Assembly: GCF_012524165.2 (NCBI RefSeq)
Contig: NZ_JABACJ020000026.1
Coordinates: 1 to 64,000 of the forward strand
Source: Faecalicatena faecalis
GTDB lineage: Bacteria; Bacillota; Clostridia; Lachnospirales; Lachnospiraceae
Direction of reading: 5' to 3'
DNA: 64,000 bases
Made by a program: the position numbers and the translations under genes. The notes beneath the pieces were generated by a model, which was not told where the DNA came from, made no database searches, and worked only from the letters and a program-made list of their open reading frames with translations. Below are positions 1-8,182 of this stretch, piece after piece. Position 1 is the stretch's first letter, and every line of letters begins with the position of its first letter.

Positions 1-40
1 GCAGATGCAAATCTGTCTATTTGTGCTGCTTTTTAATCTC

Positions 41-75
41 AAAAGAAGGCTGAAGACAAAAATATCTTCAACCTT
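41..75 (-). terminator. Rho-independent terminator after yitT
   Basis: Positions 46-56 pair with 65-75 (one G-U), and on the minus strand the hairpin is followed by a short U run from the A's at 41-44. It lies about 40 nt past the stop of the YitT gene and probably ends it. The far left edge (1-40) holds only a short GCAG...CTGC inverted repeat with a T run, perhaps the terminator of a gene outside the window. Confidence 0.6.
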
Positions 76-113
76 TCTATTGCAAACCAATCTTAACTTA
101 GTGACATTGCCCG

Positions 114-1010
114 TCAAGGGTACAGCCTTTTCTCGAAGTTGCCCGATACAGAGCAGCCTTCGGTAAAAATCATAAATGCATTCGGATCGATACTGCGTAC
201 GATTCGTTTCAGTTGGTTGACTTCGTATTTAGAAATCACAACGAACAGGATATAGGAGGTCTGGTTCGTATAAGCTCCAGCTCCGTCCCAGTTGGTGACG
301 CCGCGTCCGGTCTGTTCGATGATCGCCCTGGAGATCCCAAGCTTTTTTGTAAAGATCATGACGCTCATGTTGATGTTCTGGATATGTACCCGGTCACATG
401 CGATGGAATAAATCACACCGTAGATCAGAGAATAGATAACGACTTCCATATTGAACATCAAAAGACAGATTCCATAAACAAAGAAGTTGATGATAATGGA
501 TACTTTACCTACACTGAATCCAGGGAACTTCTTAGTGAAATAAATACCCAGGATATCCTGTCCGCCTCCGGAGCTTCCTCCGCGCAGGATCATACCGGAG
601 CCTGTGCCTGCAATGATACCGCCGATCACACATGCGGTCAGGTAATCATCAATGACAGGAGCTGACGGAACAGGAATAAAGGTCAATGCTGCTGTCTGAA
701 TGATGATCGTTATGATGGAGCGCGCAAAAAATTCTTTGCCCATCTTGCTCCAGGCCATATATATCAGGGGGATATTAATCAAAAAATAAATGATACCTGC
801 AATATCTGTCTGACCGAACGAAAAGTGGAACACATGTACGATCAATGTACGAATCAACTGGGAAATACCCATGAACCCTCCATTATATAAGGAGAGAGGC
901 GTAATAAATACATTCAGCCCAAATGCGAACATGACAGAGCCGAGTATGGCGTTCCCCATCCCGAATAAACGCTGTCTCTGCTGGTTGTCTAACCGATTAA
1001 AAAATGACAT
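114..1010 (-). CDS. YitT family membrane protein (DUF161 + DUF2179)
   Basis: A 298-residue polytopic membrane protein of the YitT/YpjC family, whose biochemical role is not established. About five or six hydrophobic segments fill residues 15-205, including the glycine-rich stretch GGIIAGTGSGMILRGGSSGG (about 130-149) typical of DUF161. The last 80-90 residues form a soluble DUF2179 domain (about 215-290). The ATG at 1010 is preceded by GGAGGAAATTAAG, so the start is well supported. It is transcribed divergently from the GGDEF/EAL gene at 1228. Length is normal for the family. I infer a transport or sensing role only from its topology. Confidence 0.9.
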   Translation of the reverse strand: MSFFNRLDNQQRQRLFGMGNAILGSVMFAFGLNVFITPLSLYNGGFMGISQLIRTLIVHVFHFSFGQTDIAGIIYFLINIPLIYMAWSKMGKEFFARSIITIIIQTAALTFIPVPSAPVIDDYLTACVIGGIIAGTGSGMILRGGSSGGGQDILGIYFTKKFPGFSVGKVSIIINFFVYGICLLMFNMEVVIYSLIYGVIYSIACDRVHIQNINMSVMIFTKKLGISRAIIEQTGRGVTNWDGAGAYTNQTSYILFVVISKYEVNQLKRIVRSIDPNAFMIFTEGCSVSGNFEKRLYP

Positions 1011-1227
1011 CTTAATTTCCTCCGCTACAGTACTAAAGTTATCTGACGTGTATCTATTCTAGCACTTCAAATTCACCATTACAAGACAAAAATAAGGAAT
1101 TCCTATTATACTTCTTTATAACTGCATAAACTGGTATTATTTACAAAATGAGAGTAAAAAAAGTCTATAATTCTTGATAAAATATGATATAATATTTCCA
1201 TTAATGGCAGAAAATTGGGGGAAGTAT

Positions 1228-3138
1228 ATGATACAGTGGTCGCTTGCGGGAGACTTTATGTCTTTTATCGTCATTTTTGTTCTAATGTTGTATTTTTATG
1301 AAAAGAGGATGCTGGCTAATATCAGAATCAGGCTGTATCGGGCCTGCCTGTGGTCTTCCATGCTATCTATTATTCTCAATGCAGTATGTGTGTATCTGAT
1401 TGAACATTCGGACCGGGTCCCCTATTGGGTGAATATGTTGTTCAACAGCATGTATTTCGAGCTTACCGTTATTGTATGCTCGCTGATCGCAGCATATGTA
1501 TTTATTAAGATGCTGGAGCATGTATATGATAAAAGCTGTCTTAGGAGGGCCTTCACTGGACTGGCGGTGGTCAATGTCCTTTATCTGGCGGCGGTTCTCT
1601 ATAATCTGAAATCAGGAATCATTTTTTATTTTGATCCGGCGGGGAATTATCACAGAGGTCCGCTGAATATACTGGGTTATGGGGCGATGGCTGTAGAAAT
1701 CATGATGATCTATCTCTGTTACATAAAGAATCATCCCAGTGTCAGTCAGTCTGTTGTGAGGATTATTTATACGATTCCAACGATCACGGTGCTTTTGTAT
1801 CTGTTCCAGTTTATGTATCCGCAGATGATCATGAACGGGACAGGAATGGCGATTGCAGATCTGGTCTTATTCATCAGCTTTCAGGCAAGGGAGCTTAAGA
1901 AGGATCATCTGACAATGGCAGGTAACAGGGAAAGCTTTTTTGAGAACATTTCCCTGCGTCTGGCCGGTGGTCAGCAGTTTCAGATCGTTGTACTGGCCCT
2001 ACGGAAGTTTGATATTATCAATAAAAATTATGGACACCAAAAGGGAGACGAATTCCTTTATACGATTGTAAAGGAGCTGCGCATGTTGATTCCAGAAGCA
2101 GAGGTCTTTCGGTTCGGAAATGTAGAGTTTGCTTTGATCATCCCGTGGAGATCTGCTGAGGAATCTGCTGAGAACTACCGGCGTATTAAGGAACGATGCC
2201 AGGAGGGCTGGACGGTGGAAGGGATTCATGCCCATATCAGAGCTGCCTTCATGTATCTGGATTATATGGGACAGCATTGTACTCCATCTCAGTTGATGGA
2301 TTATGTGGAGTACGGGATTCAGAAGGCAAAGGATTCCCCAAGCCATGATGTTCATTTTACAGAGACGGTGATGAGGGAGTATGAAGAGGAAAAGAAGATT
2401 CTTGAAATCATGCAGCAGTCCGTAGAGCAGCGGCGTTTCCGGGTGTGGTATCAACCGGTCAGTCATCTGGAAAGCGGGTTCGCTTCTGCGGAGGCACTGC
2501 TTCGGCTCAATGATTATGAAGGGAATCCGGTCCCTCCATCTCGGTTCATACCGATCGCAGAGGAATCAGGGATGATCGATGATTTGAGCTGGATCGTGCT
2601 GGAAGAGGTATGTGAGCTTTTGGAAAAGCATCCAGAAAGCCAGGTAAAGAGTATCTCGATTAATATGTCTATGCAGCAGTTCGCAGACGCAGGACTTGAA
2701 AAGAGAATTTTGGATTGTCTAAAGCGCCATCACTTAACGCCCGACAGGCTGAAGATCGAGGTGACTGAGCGGGTTCTTTTGCATGATATGGCATATATGA
2801 AAAATGTAATGTACAATATGAACCATGCTGGTATCGGCTTTTATCTGGATGATTTCGGCACAGGATACTCCAATCTTGCAAGTGTCCTGGAATTCCCATT
2901 CGAGTGTGTGAAGCTGGACAAGAGTCTGCTGATCGGATTCCCCGGGAATCCAGATTCCGAGATGCTGGTAAAGACATTGATCGAGCTATTTCACAGTATG
3001 GGTGAGAAGGTGGTCGTGGAGGGCATTGAGGATGCGGCACAGGCAGAATTCCTCAAAGCTCTGGGAGCCGACCGTATTCAGGGATATTACTATAGTAAAC
3101 CTCTCCCAGAGGAGGCATTTGAAAAATATTATTTATAA
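1228..3138 (+). CDS. membrane c-di-GMP phosphodiesterase with degenerate GGDEF domain (GGDEF-EAL)
   Basis: A 636-residue protein with roughly seven membrane segments (residues 1-225), then a GGDEF-like domain (about 230-375) and an EAL domain (about 395-630). The GGDEF signature reads GNVEF (residues 297-301), so cyclase activity is probably lost and the domain may be structural or bind GTP. The EAL domain keeps AEALLRL (E422), the N of INMSMQQ, EVTE, the DDFGTGYS loop, KLDKSLL, VEGIE and QGYYYSKP, so it should hydrolyse c-di-GMP. An upstream TTG (1174) in the same frame lies across a TATAAT box at 1188-1193. I prefer the ATG at 1228, which has TGGGGGAAG just before it. ATG 1204 is another possibility. 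Confidence 0.9.
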   Translation: MIQWSLAGDFMSFIVIFVLMLYFYEKRMLANIRIRLYRACLWSSMLSIILNAVCVYLIEHSDRVPYWVNMLFNSMYFELTVIVCSLIAAYVFIKMLEHVYDKSCLRRAFTGLAVVNVLYLAAVLYNLKSGIIFYFDPAGNYHRGPLNILGYGAMAVEIMMIYLCYIKNHPSVSQSVVRIIYTIPTITVLLYLFQFMYPQMIMNGTGMAIADLVLFISFQARELKKDHLTMAGNRESFFENISLRLAGGQQFQIVVLALRKFDIINKNYGHQKGDEFLYTIVKELRMLIPEAEVFRFGNVEFALIIPWRSAEESAENYRRIKERCQEGWTVEGIHAHIRAAFMYLDYMGQHCTPSQLMDYVEYGIQKAKDSPSHDVHFTETVMREYEEEKKILEIMQQSVEQRRFRVWYQPVSHLESGFASAEALLRLNDYEGNPVPPSRFIPIAEESGMIDDLSWIVLEEVCELLEKHPESQVKSISINMSMQQFADAGLEKRILDCLKRHHLTPDRLKIEVTERVLLHDMAYMKNVMYNMNHAGIGFYLDDFGTGYSNLASVLEFPFECVKLDKSLLIGFPGNPDSEMLVKTLIELFHSMGEKVVVEGIEDAAQAEFLKALGADRIQGYYYSKPLPEEAFEKYYL

Positions 3139-3222
3139 ATCCTACCTTTTTTCTGACAAAATGAGTTATAATGGAACTAACTAAAAGGCGGTATTTCATT
3201 TGTCATAAAAAGGAGTGATAGC

Positions 3223-3861
3223 ATGACAGATCACACGATTATAACGATCGGCAGACAATTTGGCAGCGGCGGACATGAAATAGGAAACCGCCTTGCAGAG
3301 CGCCTGGACATCCCGCTCTATGATCATAACCTGATCAGAATGGCGGCCCAGGAACTCAAAGTGAGTAACGAAGAGGCATCCCGGGTGGATGAATCGATAC
3401 TGGGTAAGTTCTTATCGGCCTATGTTGTGGGAACTGGAGATTATACCACATTTGCCGGTTCGGATGTGTATGAGGCGCCATTAAGCGACCGGATGTATGA
3501 GACGCAGACCGAGATCATTAAGAAGCTGGCTAAGCAAAGTTCCTGCATATTTGTGGGCAGATGTGCGGATTATGTACTGGGAGATTACTCGAACTGTATC
3601 AATGCATTTATTTATGCTTACAAGGATGACCGCATCCGCAGAGTGATGAATATTTACAAGTTGACAGAGAAACAGGCCTGGGATAAGATTAAAAAGACAG
3701 ATAAAGAGCGTAAGCTGTATTATGAGGCGCGCACAGGCCGGGAATGGGGACAGATCGAGTCTCATGAGATGATGCTCAATGTAAGCCTGATGGGAATTGA
3801 CGGTGCTGTAGATGCCCTGGAGGCTATTTATCGGACATGGGAAGGTAGAGAACATGAATAA
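3223..3861 (+). CDS. cytidylate kinase-like family protein
   Basis: A 212-residue P-loop protein of the Cytidylate_kin_2 family. The N-terminus TIGRQFGSGGHEIGNRLAER carries the GSGG phosphate-binding loop (residues 7-26), followed by the DIPLYDHNLI segment seen in CMP kinase-like proteins. The family is widespread in gut Clostridia and is distinct from the essential Cmk. Its true substrate is not established. AAAGGAGTGATAGC precedes the ATG. The end overlaps the start of the next small membrane gene by 8 bp, which suggests coupled translation of a three-gene unit (3223-4376). Confidence 0.85.
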   Translation: MTDHTIITIGRQFGSGGHEIGNRLAERLDIPLYDHNLIRMAAQELKVSNEEASRVDESILGKFLSAYVVGTGDYTTFAGSDVYEAPLSDRMYETQTEIIKKLAKQSSCIFVGRCADYVLGDYSNCINAFIYAYKDDRIRRVMNIYKLTEKQAWDKIKKTDKERKLYYEARTGREWGQIESHEMMLNVSLMGIDGAVDALEAIYRTWEGREHE

Positions 3862-4081
3862 ACATCATAAGAAAATGGTTGCTCCGGTTATTATTACGGT
3901 GCTTTTGGTCCTGTATTTCATAGGATTTTTTGCACTTGTCATTATGCTGCGTCCCCCTGTAGCGGCCTGCGTCATCGGAGCGGTCATACCGCTTGCACTG
4001 GCAGGCGTTTCGTTAGCGGTCTGTATCCAGAGAATCAAAGAGATAAGGAGTGGAGAAGAAGATGATCTTAGTAAATACTGA
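3854..4081 (+). CDS. small membrane protein of unknown function (75 aa)
   Basis: A 75-residue protein with a basic N-terminus (MNKHHKK), two hydrophobic segments (about 10-32 and 36-58) and a charged tail ending EEDDLSKY. The start ATG overlaps the stop of the kinase-like gene, and its own end overlaps the YbjQ gene start by 20 bp, so the three are likely co-translated. I do not recognise the family. Starting further upstream (3812) would lie entirely inside the preceding gene and has no better ribosome site. Confidence 0.65.
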   Translation: MNKHHKKMVAPVIITVLLVLYFIGFFALVIMLRPPVAACVIGAVIPLALAGVSLAVCIQRIKEIRSGEEDDLSKY

Positions 4082-4376
4082 TTACATTACAGGAAAGAAA
4101 TTTGAGATGCTGGGGCTGGTAAAGGGAAGCACCATCCAGTCCAAGAATGTGGGAAAGGACATTACCCAGGGCTTTAAGACACTTGTAGGCGGTGAATTGA
4201 AGGCTTACAATGAGATGATGAATGATGCCAGAGCACTGGCGACCAAGCGGATGACAGAAGAGGCAGAAAGCATGGGCGCGGATGCAGTGATCAATATCCG
4301 GTATGCATCTGCAGCAGTCATGGCAGGCGCAGCAGAGGTCATGGCTTATGGAACTGCAGTGAAGTTCGTAGATTAG
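4062..4376 (+). CDS. YbjQ family protein (heavy-metal-binding-like domain)
   Basis: A 104-residue protein of the YbjQ/UPF0145 family. It shows the family's pattern: NTDYITGKKFEMLGLVKGST at the N-terminus, then ADAVINIRYASA near residue 80. The fold is a small pentameric beta-alpha domain once annotated as heavy-metal binding; function is unproven. I chose ATG 4062 with AAGGAGTGGAGAAGAAG upstream instead of the GTG at 4050, because the family begins at MILVNT. Overlaps the preceding membrane gene by 20 bp. Confidence 0.88.
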   Translation: MILVNTDYITGKKFEMLGLVKGSTIQSKNVGKDITQGFKTLVGGELKAYNEMMNDARALATKRMTEEAESMGADAVINIRYASAAVMAGAAEVMAYGTAVKFVD

Positions 4377-4424
4377 AAAGCAGAACGGCCGGAATAGGAA
4401 GGGCTGTGTATTAGAAAGAAAAAG

Positions 4425-4463
4425 AAACAGGGATTCTGAGAAACAGGCAGGGTCCCTGTTTTT
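4425..4463 (+). terminator. terminator-like inverted repeat after ybjQ-type gene
   Basis: AAACAGGGA (4425-4433) pairs with TCCCTGTTT (4453-4461) and is followed by more T's. The loop is long (19 nt), so it is a moderate candidate. It separates the YbjQ unit from the secreted hydrolase at 4478. Confidence 0.5.
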
Positions 4464-4477
4464 ATGCAAAGGGTGGT

Positions 4478-5611
4478 ATGATGAGAAAAAAAGGGATAAG
4501 AAACATTTTTATTGCTCTGTTTCTGGCGCTGTTGATGCTTGGCACTGGATGCTTTACAGGATCAGCAGAGATGGAAGTAAGAGCGGCAGAGAAGAACAAG
4601 GACTCACTGGAGGTACATTTTTTGGATGTAGGCCAGGGGGATGCGACACTCATTCTCTCTGACGGACATGCAATGTTAATTGATGCCGGCAATAACAGTA
4701 AAGGAACAGCGGTGCAGAGCTATCTGCAGAACAAGGGAGTCAAAAAGCTGGATTATGTCATTGGGACGCATCCTGATGCAGACCACATTGGCGGATTAGA
4801 TGTAGTAATTTATAAGTTTGACTGTGGGAAAGTTTTCTTGCCGGATTTTAGTAAAGATACAAAAACGTATGATGAAGTAGTCGATACCTTGAAGGAGAAG
4901 AATTATAAAGCAATCCATCCAAAGGCAGGGGAGCGGTATCAGCTTGGAGATGCTTCCTTTACAATCACGGCTCCAAACGGCAGCAAATATGACAGCGCGA
5001 ATGATTACTCGATCGCTGTCCGGCTGGAGCATGGGAAGAATCATTTTCTGTTCGTGGGAGATGCGGAGGAGGAATCCGAACAGGAGATGCTTCACAGCGG
5101 ACAGAAGCTCGATGCGGACGTGTATAAGGTCAGCCATCATGGCAGCAGGACAGGGACGAGTGAGGAATTTTTGGATGCGGTCTCTCCCAAGTATGCAGTC
5201 ATCAGTTGTGGAGAGGATAATTCATATGGTCATCCTCATGCAGAGGTGATGAATCTTCTGCGCCGGGAGGGCGTGAAGGTCTTTCGAACGGATGAGCAGG
5301 GGACGATCGTGGCTGTTTCAGATGGGAAGAAGATTACCTGGAATATGTCTCCAGATGAAAGCTGGAAAGCAGGAGAGCCAAAAGGAGCTCATTCCGACGC
5401 CGAGCCTGCGGTCACTGTAAAAAAGAAGGCGCAAAAGGATACGAAAAACAGTACATCCTATATTCTGAATACGAATACCAAAAAGATTCATCTGCCGTCA
5501 TGCAAGAGTGTGAAAAGGATGTCTGATAAGAATAAAGAAAAGACCAGTCAGTCCATAGAGGAATTAAAGAAGGAGGGCTATACCCCCTGCCAGAATTGTC
5601 TGGGGAAGTAA
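4478..5611 (+). CDS. secreted metallo-beta-lactamase-fold hydrolase, ComEC C-domain-like, with Ada-like Cys tail
   Basis: A 377-residue exported protein. Residues 1-35 form a basic start plus hydrophobic stretch (signal peptide, perhaps lipoprotein-like at LGTGC). Residues 45-290 are a ComEC/Rec2-type metallo-beta-lactamase domain with VGQGDA, the metal motif THPDADHIGG, FVGDAE and SHHGS. Residues about 325-377 add a small domain with HLPSCKSVKRM and PCQNC, the pattern of the Ada-like metal-binding tail also found on secreted thermonucleases. Such proteins are usually annotated as competence-related, but there is no membrane channel domain here, so it is a free-standing extracellular hydrolase, possibly a nuclease. 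A second ATG follows directly at 4481; AAAGGGTGGT lies upstream. Confidence 0.85.
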   Translation: MMRKKGIRNIFIALFLALLMLGTGCFTGSAEMEVRAAEKNKDSLEVHFLDVGQGDATLILSDGHAMLIDAGNNSKGTAVQSYLQNKGVKKLDYVIGTHPDADHIGGLDVVIYKFDCGKVFLPDFSKDTKTYDEVVDTLKEKNYKAIHPKAGERYQLGDASFTITAPNGSKYDSANDYSIAVRLEHGKNHFLFVGDAEEESEQEMLHSGQKLDADVYKVSHHGSRTGTSEEFLDAVSPKYAVISCGEDNSYGHPHAEVMNLLRREGVKVFRTDEQGTIVAVSDGKKITWNMSPDESWKAGEPKGAHSDAEPAVTVKKKAQKDTKNSTSYILNTNTKKIHLPSCKSVKRMSDKNKEKTSQSIEELKKEGYTPCQNCLGK

Positions 5612-5694
5612 TCCTGTATAAGGCAGGATAATGTCCATAATGAAAGAACAGGATAGTAAATAGGATACGAGGCAGTATATGTTTCATATGAATT

Positions 5695-5756
5695 GAAAAA
5701 GAACCGGTCAGCGGTTCCGCTTATAAGGCGGAGGCTGGCTGGTTCTTTTTCTTTCG
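5695..5756. terminator. bidirectional terminator between convergent genes
   Basis: GAAAAAGAACC...GCTGGCTGGTTCTTTTTC forms a long stem with an inner CCGC/GCGG stem. A-rich and T-rich flanks serve both strands. It lies between the hydrolase gene (plus) and the AEC transporter (minus). Confidence 0.85.
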
Positions 5757-5764
5757 AAACAGGA

Positions 5765-6685
5765 TTATTTGATTAAAAATCCGGCAACAAAAGTGACGAA
5801 AGGAATGGTGACCATAGACAGGACTGTGGTCAACGCAAAAATTTCGGAAGAATAAGTATAGTTTCTATTATAACGAATTGCCATCATTGTAGTCGTTGTC
5901 GCGGTGGGACATGCAGCAGCAATCAGTGTGGTATAGGCGATGTCATGACTGATACCTGCAGCAAACAAAAATACAGCGACCATAAGCGGCATGGCAATTA
6001 ATTTTAGAAGGCTCACCCAGTAGAGATGGAAGGTGGTAAATATTTTTTTCAGGTCGGCCTGTGCAACAGAGAAACCAGCCACCATCATGGCCAGAGGAGT
6101 ATTCATATCTGCGATGTAATTCATAGAGTCAAGTACGGTTGCAGGAATTTTGAACTGGATGAAGAACAAAATAACTGCAATGAAGGTCGCTATGATCATC
6201 GGGGAGAGAAGCCCCTCCTTTAATTGTTTCAATGTGAACTTATTCTCCAGGAGGCTTAAACCATGGGTCCAGGTAAATAAGTTAAATACGGTCATATATG
6301 CGGTAAGATAAAAGACTCCTTCGTTTCCAAGGACACTGTATATCAGCGGAATTCCAATGAAACCGCAGTTAGAGTACACTGCACCGAAGCGGTCAAGGCT
6401 GTATTCAGGATTGTTCTTCGCTGGGATGAGAAATCTGGCTATGATGATTCCGATGATATGTGACATACATGCGGCTGCAAATGCGATCAGCAGCCCTTTT
6501 ACGAGCCTTGCATCATAGTCTGTCTGATAGACCGTGATGATCAGACAGGGATTGACGACCATCAGTAATAGGTTGGAGACCGATTTATTTCCCTCCTGAG
6601 ATACGACTTTCATTTTGTAGCAGATAAAAGCCAATATCAAGATAATAAGCATTTTTAATAGTTGGTTGAAAATTAATAGAAACAT
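5765..6685 (-). CDS. AEC family (auxin efflux carrier-like) transporter
   Basis: A 306-residue membrane protein with about ten hydrophobic segments in two halves, the layout of the AEC/PIN-like family. Recognisable stretches are NLLLMVVNPCLIITVYQ (about 40-56), YSNCGFIGIPLIYSVLG (about 105-121) and AAACPTATTTTMMAIRY near residue 255. Bacterial members export or import organic acids such as malate or malonate; the substrate cannot be told here. It is divergent from the rhamnonate dehydratase gene, so it might move a sugar acid or a product of that pathway, which is inference. The ribosome site (GAGAGGA) is rather far from the ATG. Confidence 0.88.
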   Translation of the reverse strand: MFLLIFNQLLKMLIILILAFICYKMKVVSQEGNKSVSNLLLMVVNPCLIITVYQTDYDARLVKGLLIAFAAACMSHIIGIIIARFLIPAKNNPEYSLDRFGAVYSNCGFIGIPLIYSVLGNEGVFYLTAYMTVFNLFTWTHGLSLLENKFTLKQLKEGLLSPMIIATFIAVILFFIQFKIPATVLDSMNYIADMNTPLAMMVAGFSVAQADLKKIFTTFHLYWVSLLKLIAMPLMVAVFLFAAGISHDIAYTTLIAAACPTATTTTMMAIRYNRNYTYSSEIFALTTVLSMVTIPFVTFVAGFLIK

Positions 6686-6830
6686 AATTGTTTACTTGTC
6701 CTCTCATTGATTCCTGTAATTATTTTAGCAACAAATTAAAGTATACTGTATCTTTTTCTAAAAAGCAATCCTGCAAAAATTAGCCAAATGAGAAGAATTG
6801 TGCATAATAACCAAAAAAATAGATTTGAAT

Positions 6831-6859
6831 TTGACAATACTGTCGAAAAAATGTATTCA
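6831..6859 (+). promoter_or_regulatory. candidate promoter of the rhamnonate operon
   Basis: TTGACA (6831-6836), a 17-nt spacer, then TATTCA (6854-6859). The -35 is perfect and the -10 matches four of six bases. It lies 104 nt upstream of the dehydratase start. Confidence 0.55.
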
Positions 6860-6904
6860 TTATTGACTTGATTATGGAGAGATGATAAACTGATTAAGAA
6901 ATGA

Positions 6905-6929
6905 GAATTCAATTCACATATATGAATTC
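6905..6929 (+). promoter_or_regulatory. candidate operator: GAATTCA inverted repeat
   Basis: GAATTCA (6905-6911) and TGAATTC (6923-6929) form an inverted repeat with an 11-nt AT-rich spacer, downstream of the candidate promoter and 34 nt before the dehydratase start. Position and symmetry suit a repressor site. The IclR regulator encoded in the same cluster is the natural candidate, but this is inference. Confidence 0.4.
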
Positions 6930-6962
6930 AAGAAAAACGGATGAGAAAGGAAGGTATGAAAG

Positions 6963-8156
6963 ATGGCATTAATGGGAAGAAAGATTGCAGCAATCCGTGC
7001 TTATGTAGTGGAAGGGGGCGGAGCGGACTATCATGACCAAAGCGAGGACCACTGGATCGTTAAGCAGATTGCGACGCCGATGAGTATTTATCCAGAGTAT
7101 AAAGCAACTAGGACCAGCTTTGGAATCAATGCATTGAAGACGTTGGTCGTAGAGGTAGAAGCTGACAATGGAGTGACCGGGTTTGGAATTACAACAGGCG
7201 GATATCCGGCAGCATGGCTGGTAATGAATCATCTGGACCGTTTTGTGGTAGGAAAGGATGCTAACGAGATCGAGGCAGCCTGGGATCAGATGTACCGTGC
7301 ATCTTTGTACTATGGACGCAAGGGTGTTGTTATGAATGCGATTTCTGCAATCGACCTTGCATTATGGGATCTGCTCGGTAAGCTGCGTCAGGAGCCTGTA
7401 TATGCAATGCTGGGCGGAAAAGTCCGTGAAGAGCTGACCTTCTATGCAACAGGACCGAGACCGGATCTGGCAAAGGATATGGGATTTGTTGGAGGAAAGA
7501 TTCCACTTGTCTATGGGCCGGATGATGGGATGGAAGGATTAAGAAAGAGTATAGAACTGGCAGCCGACATGCGCGAAAAATGCGGAGACGATTTCCTGTT
7601 GATGTGGGACTGCTGGATGGCACTCGATCTATATTATGCAAAACGGCTGATGCAGGCATCTGCAGATCTGAAATTCAACTGGATCGAGGAATGCTTCAAC
7701 CCGGATGATTATTGGTCATATAGAGATTTAAAGAAAGCTGCGGGCAATCAGATCATGGTAACGGGCGGAGAGCATGAAGCCTCCAAATTGGGATTCCGTA
7801 TGCTGATCGAGGATTGCGATTTGGATGTCATTCAGCCGGACGTTGGCTGGTGTGGCGGTATGACAGAGCTGATCAAGATCGGTAACATGGCAGAGGCGCA
7901 TGGCAAGCTCGTGATTCCTCACGGAAGTGGTACATACAGTTATCATTATGTCACAACAAAAACAAATTCTCCAATCACAGAGTGTCTGATGATGGCACCT
8001 CAGGCTGATAAGGTAGTACCACAGTATTATCCGTTACTGAAGGATGAACCAATGCCGGTGAACGGAAAATTGAAGGTCAGTGACAAGCCTGGATTCGGCG
8101 TGGAATTAAATAAAGATAAGACACTCATTGAGGTAAAGAAAGGCACGAGGCTGTAA
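6963..8156 (+). CDS. rhmD: L-rhamnonate dehydratase (enolase superfamily)
   Basis: A 397-residue enolase-superfamily enzyme that dehydrates L-rhamnonate to 2-keto-3-deoxy-L-rhamnonate. It matches the RhmD subgroup throughout: GGADYHDQSEDHW and IATPMSIYPEY near the N-terminus, SFGINALKTLVVEVEADNG, FYATGPRPDLAKDMGFVGGK, WDCWMALD (metal Asp), WIEECFNPDDY (metal Glu), GGEHE (metal Glu), QPDVGWCGG and VIPHGSGTYSYH with the catalytic His. Length fits the roughly 400-residue family. GGAAGG lies 9 nt before the ATG. It is the first gene of a cluster with a permease, regulator and aldolase. RhmD enzymes also accept related acids such as L-mannonate and L-lyxonate, so the physiological substrate is probable, not proven. 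Confidence 0.9.
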   Translation: MALMGRKIAAIRAYVVEGGGADYHDQSEDHWIVKQIATPMSIYPEYKATRTSFGINALKTLVVEVEADNGVTGFGITTGGYPAAWLVMNHLDRFVVGKDANEIEAAWDQMYRASLYYGRKGVVMNAISAIDLALWDLLGKLRQEPVYAMLGGKVREELTFYATGPRPDLAKDMGFVGGKIPLVYGPDDGMEGLRKSIELAADMREKCGDDFLLMWDCWMALDLYYAKRLMQASADLKFNWIEECFNPDDYWSYRDLKKAAGNQIMVTGGEHEASKLGFRMLIEDCDLDVIQPDVGWCGGMTELIKIGNMAEAHGKLVIPHGSGTYSYHYVTTKTNSPITECLMMAPQADKVVPQYYPLLKDEPMPVNGKLKVSDKPGFGVELNKDKTLIEVKKGTRL

Positions 8157-8182
8157 AAGCCGCCTTTATGTAGGAGGGTAAA

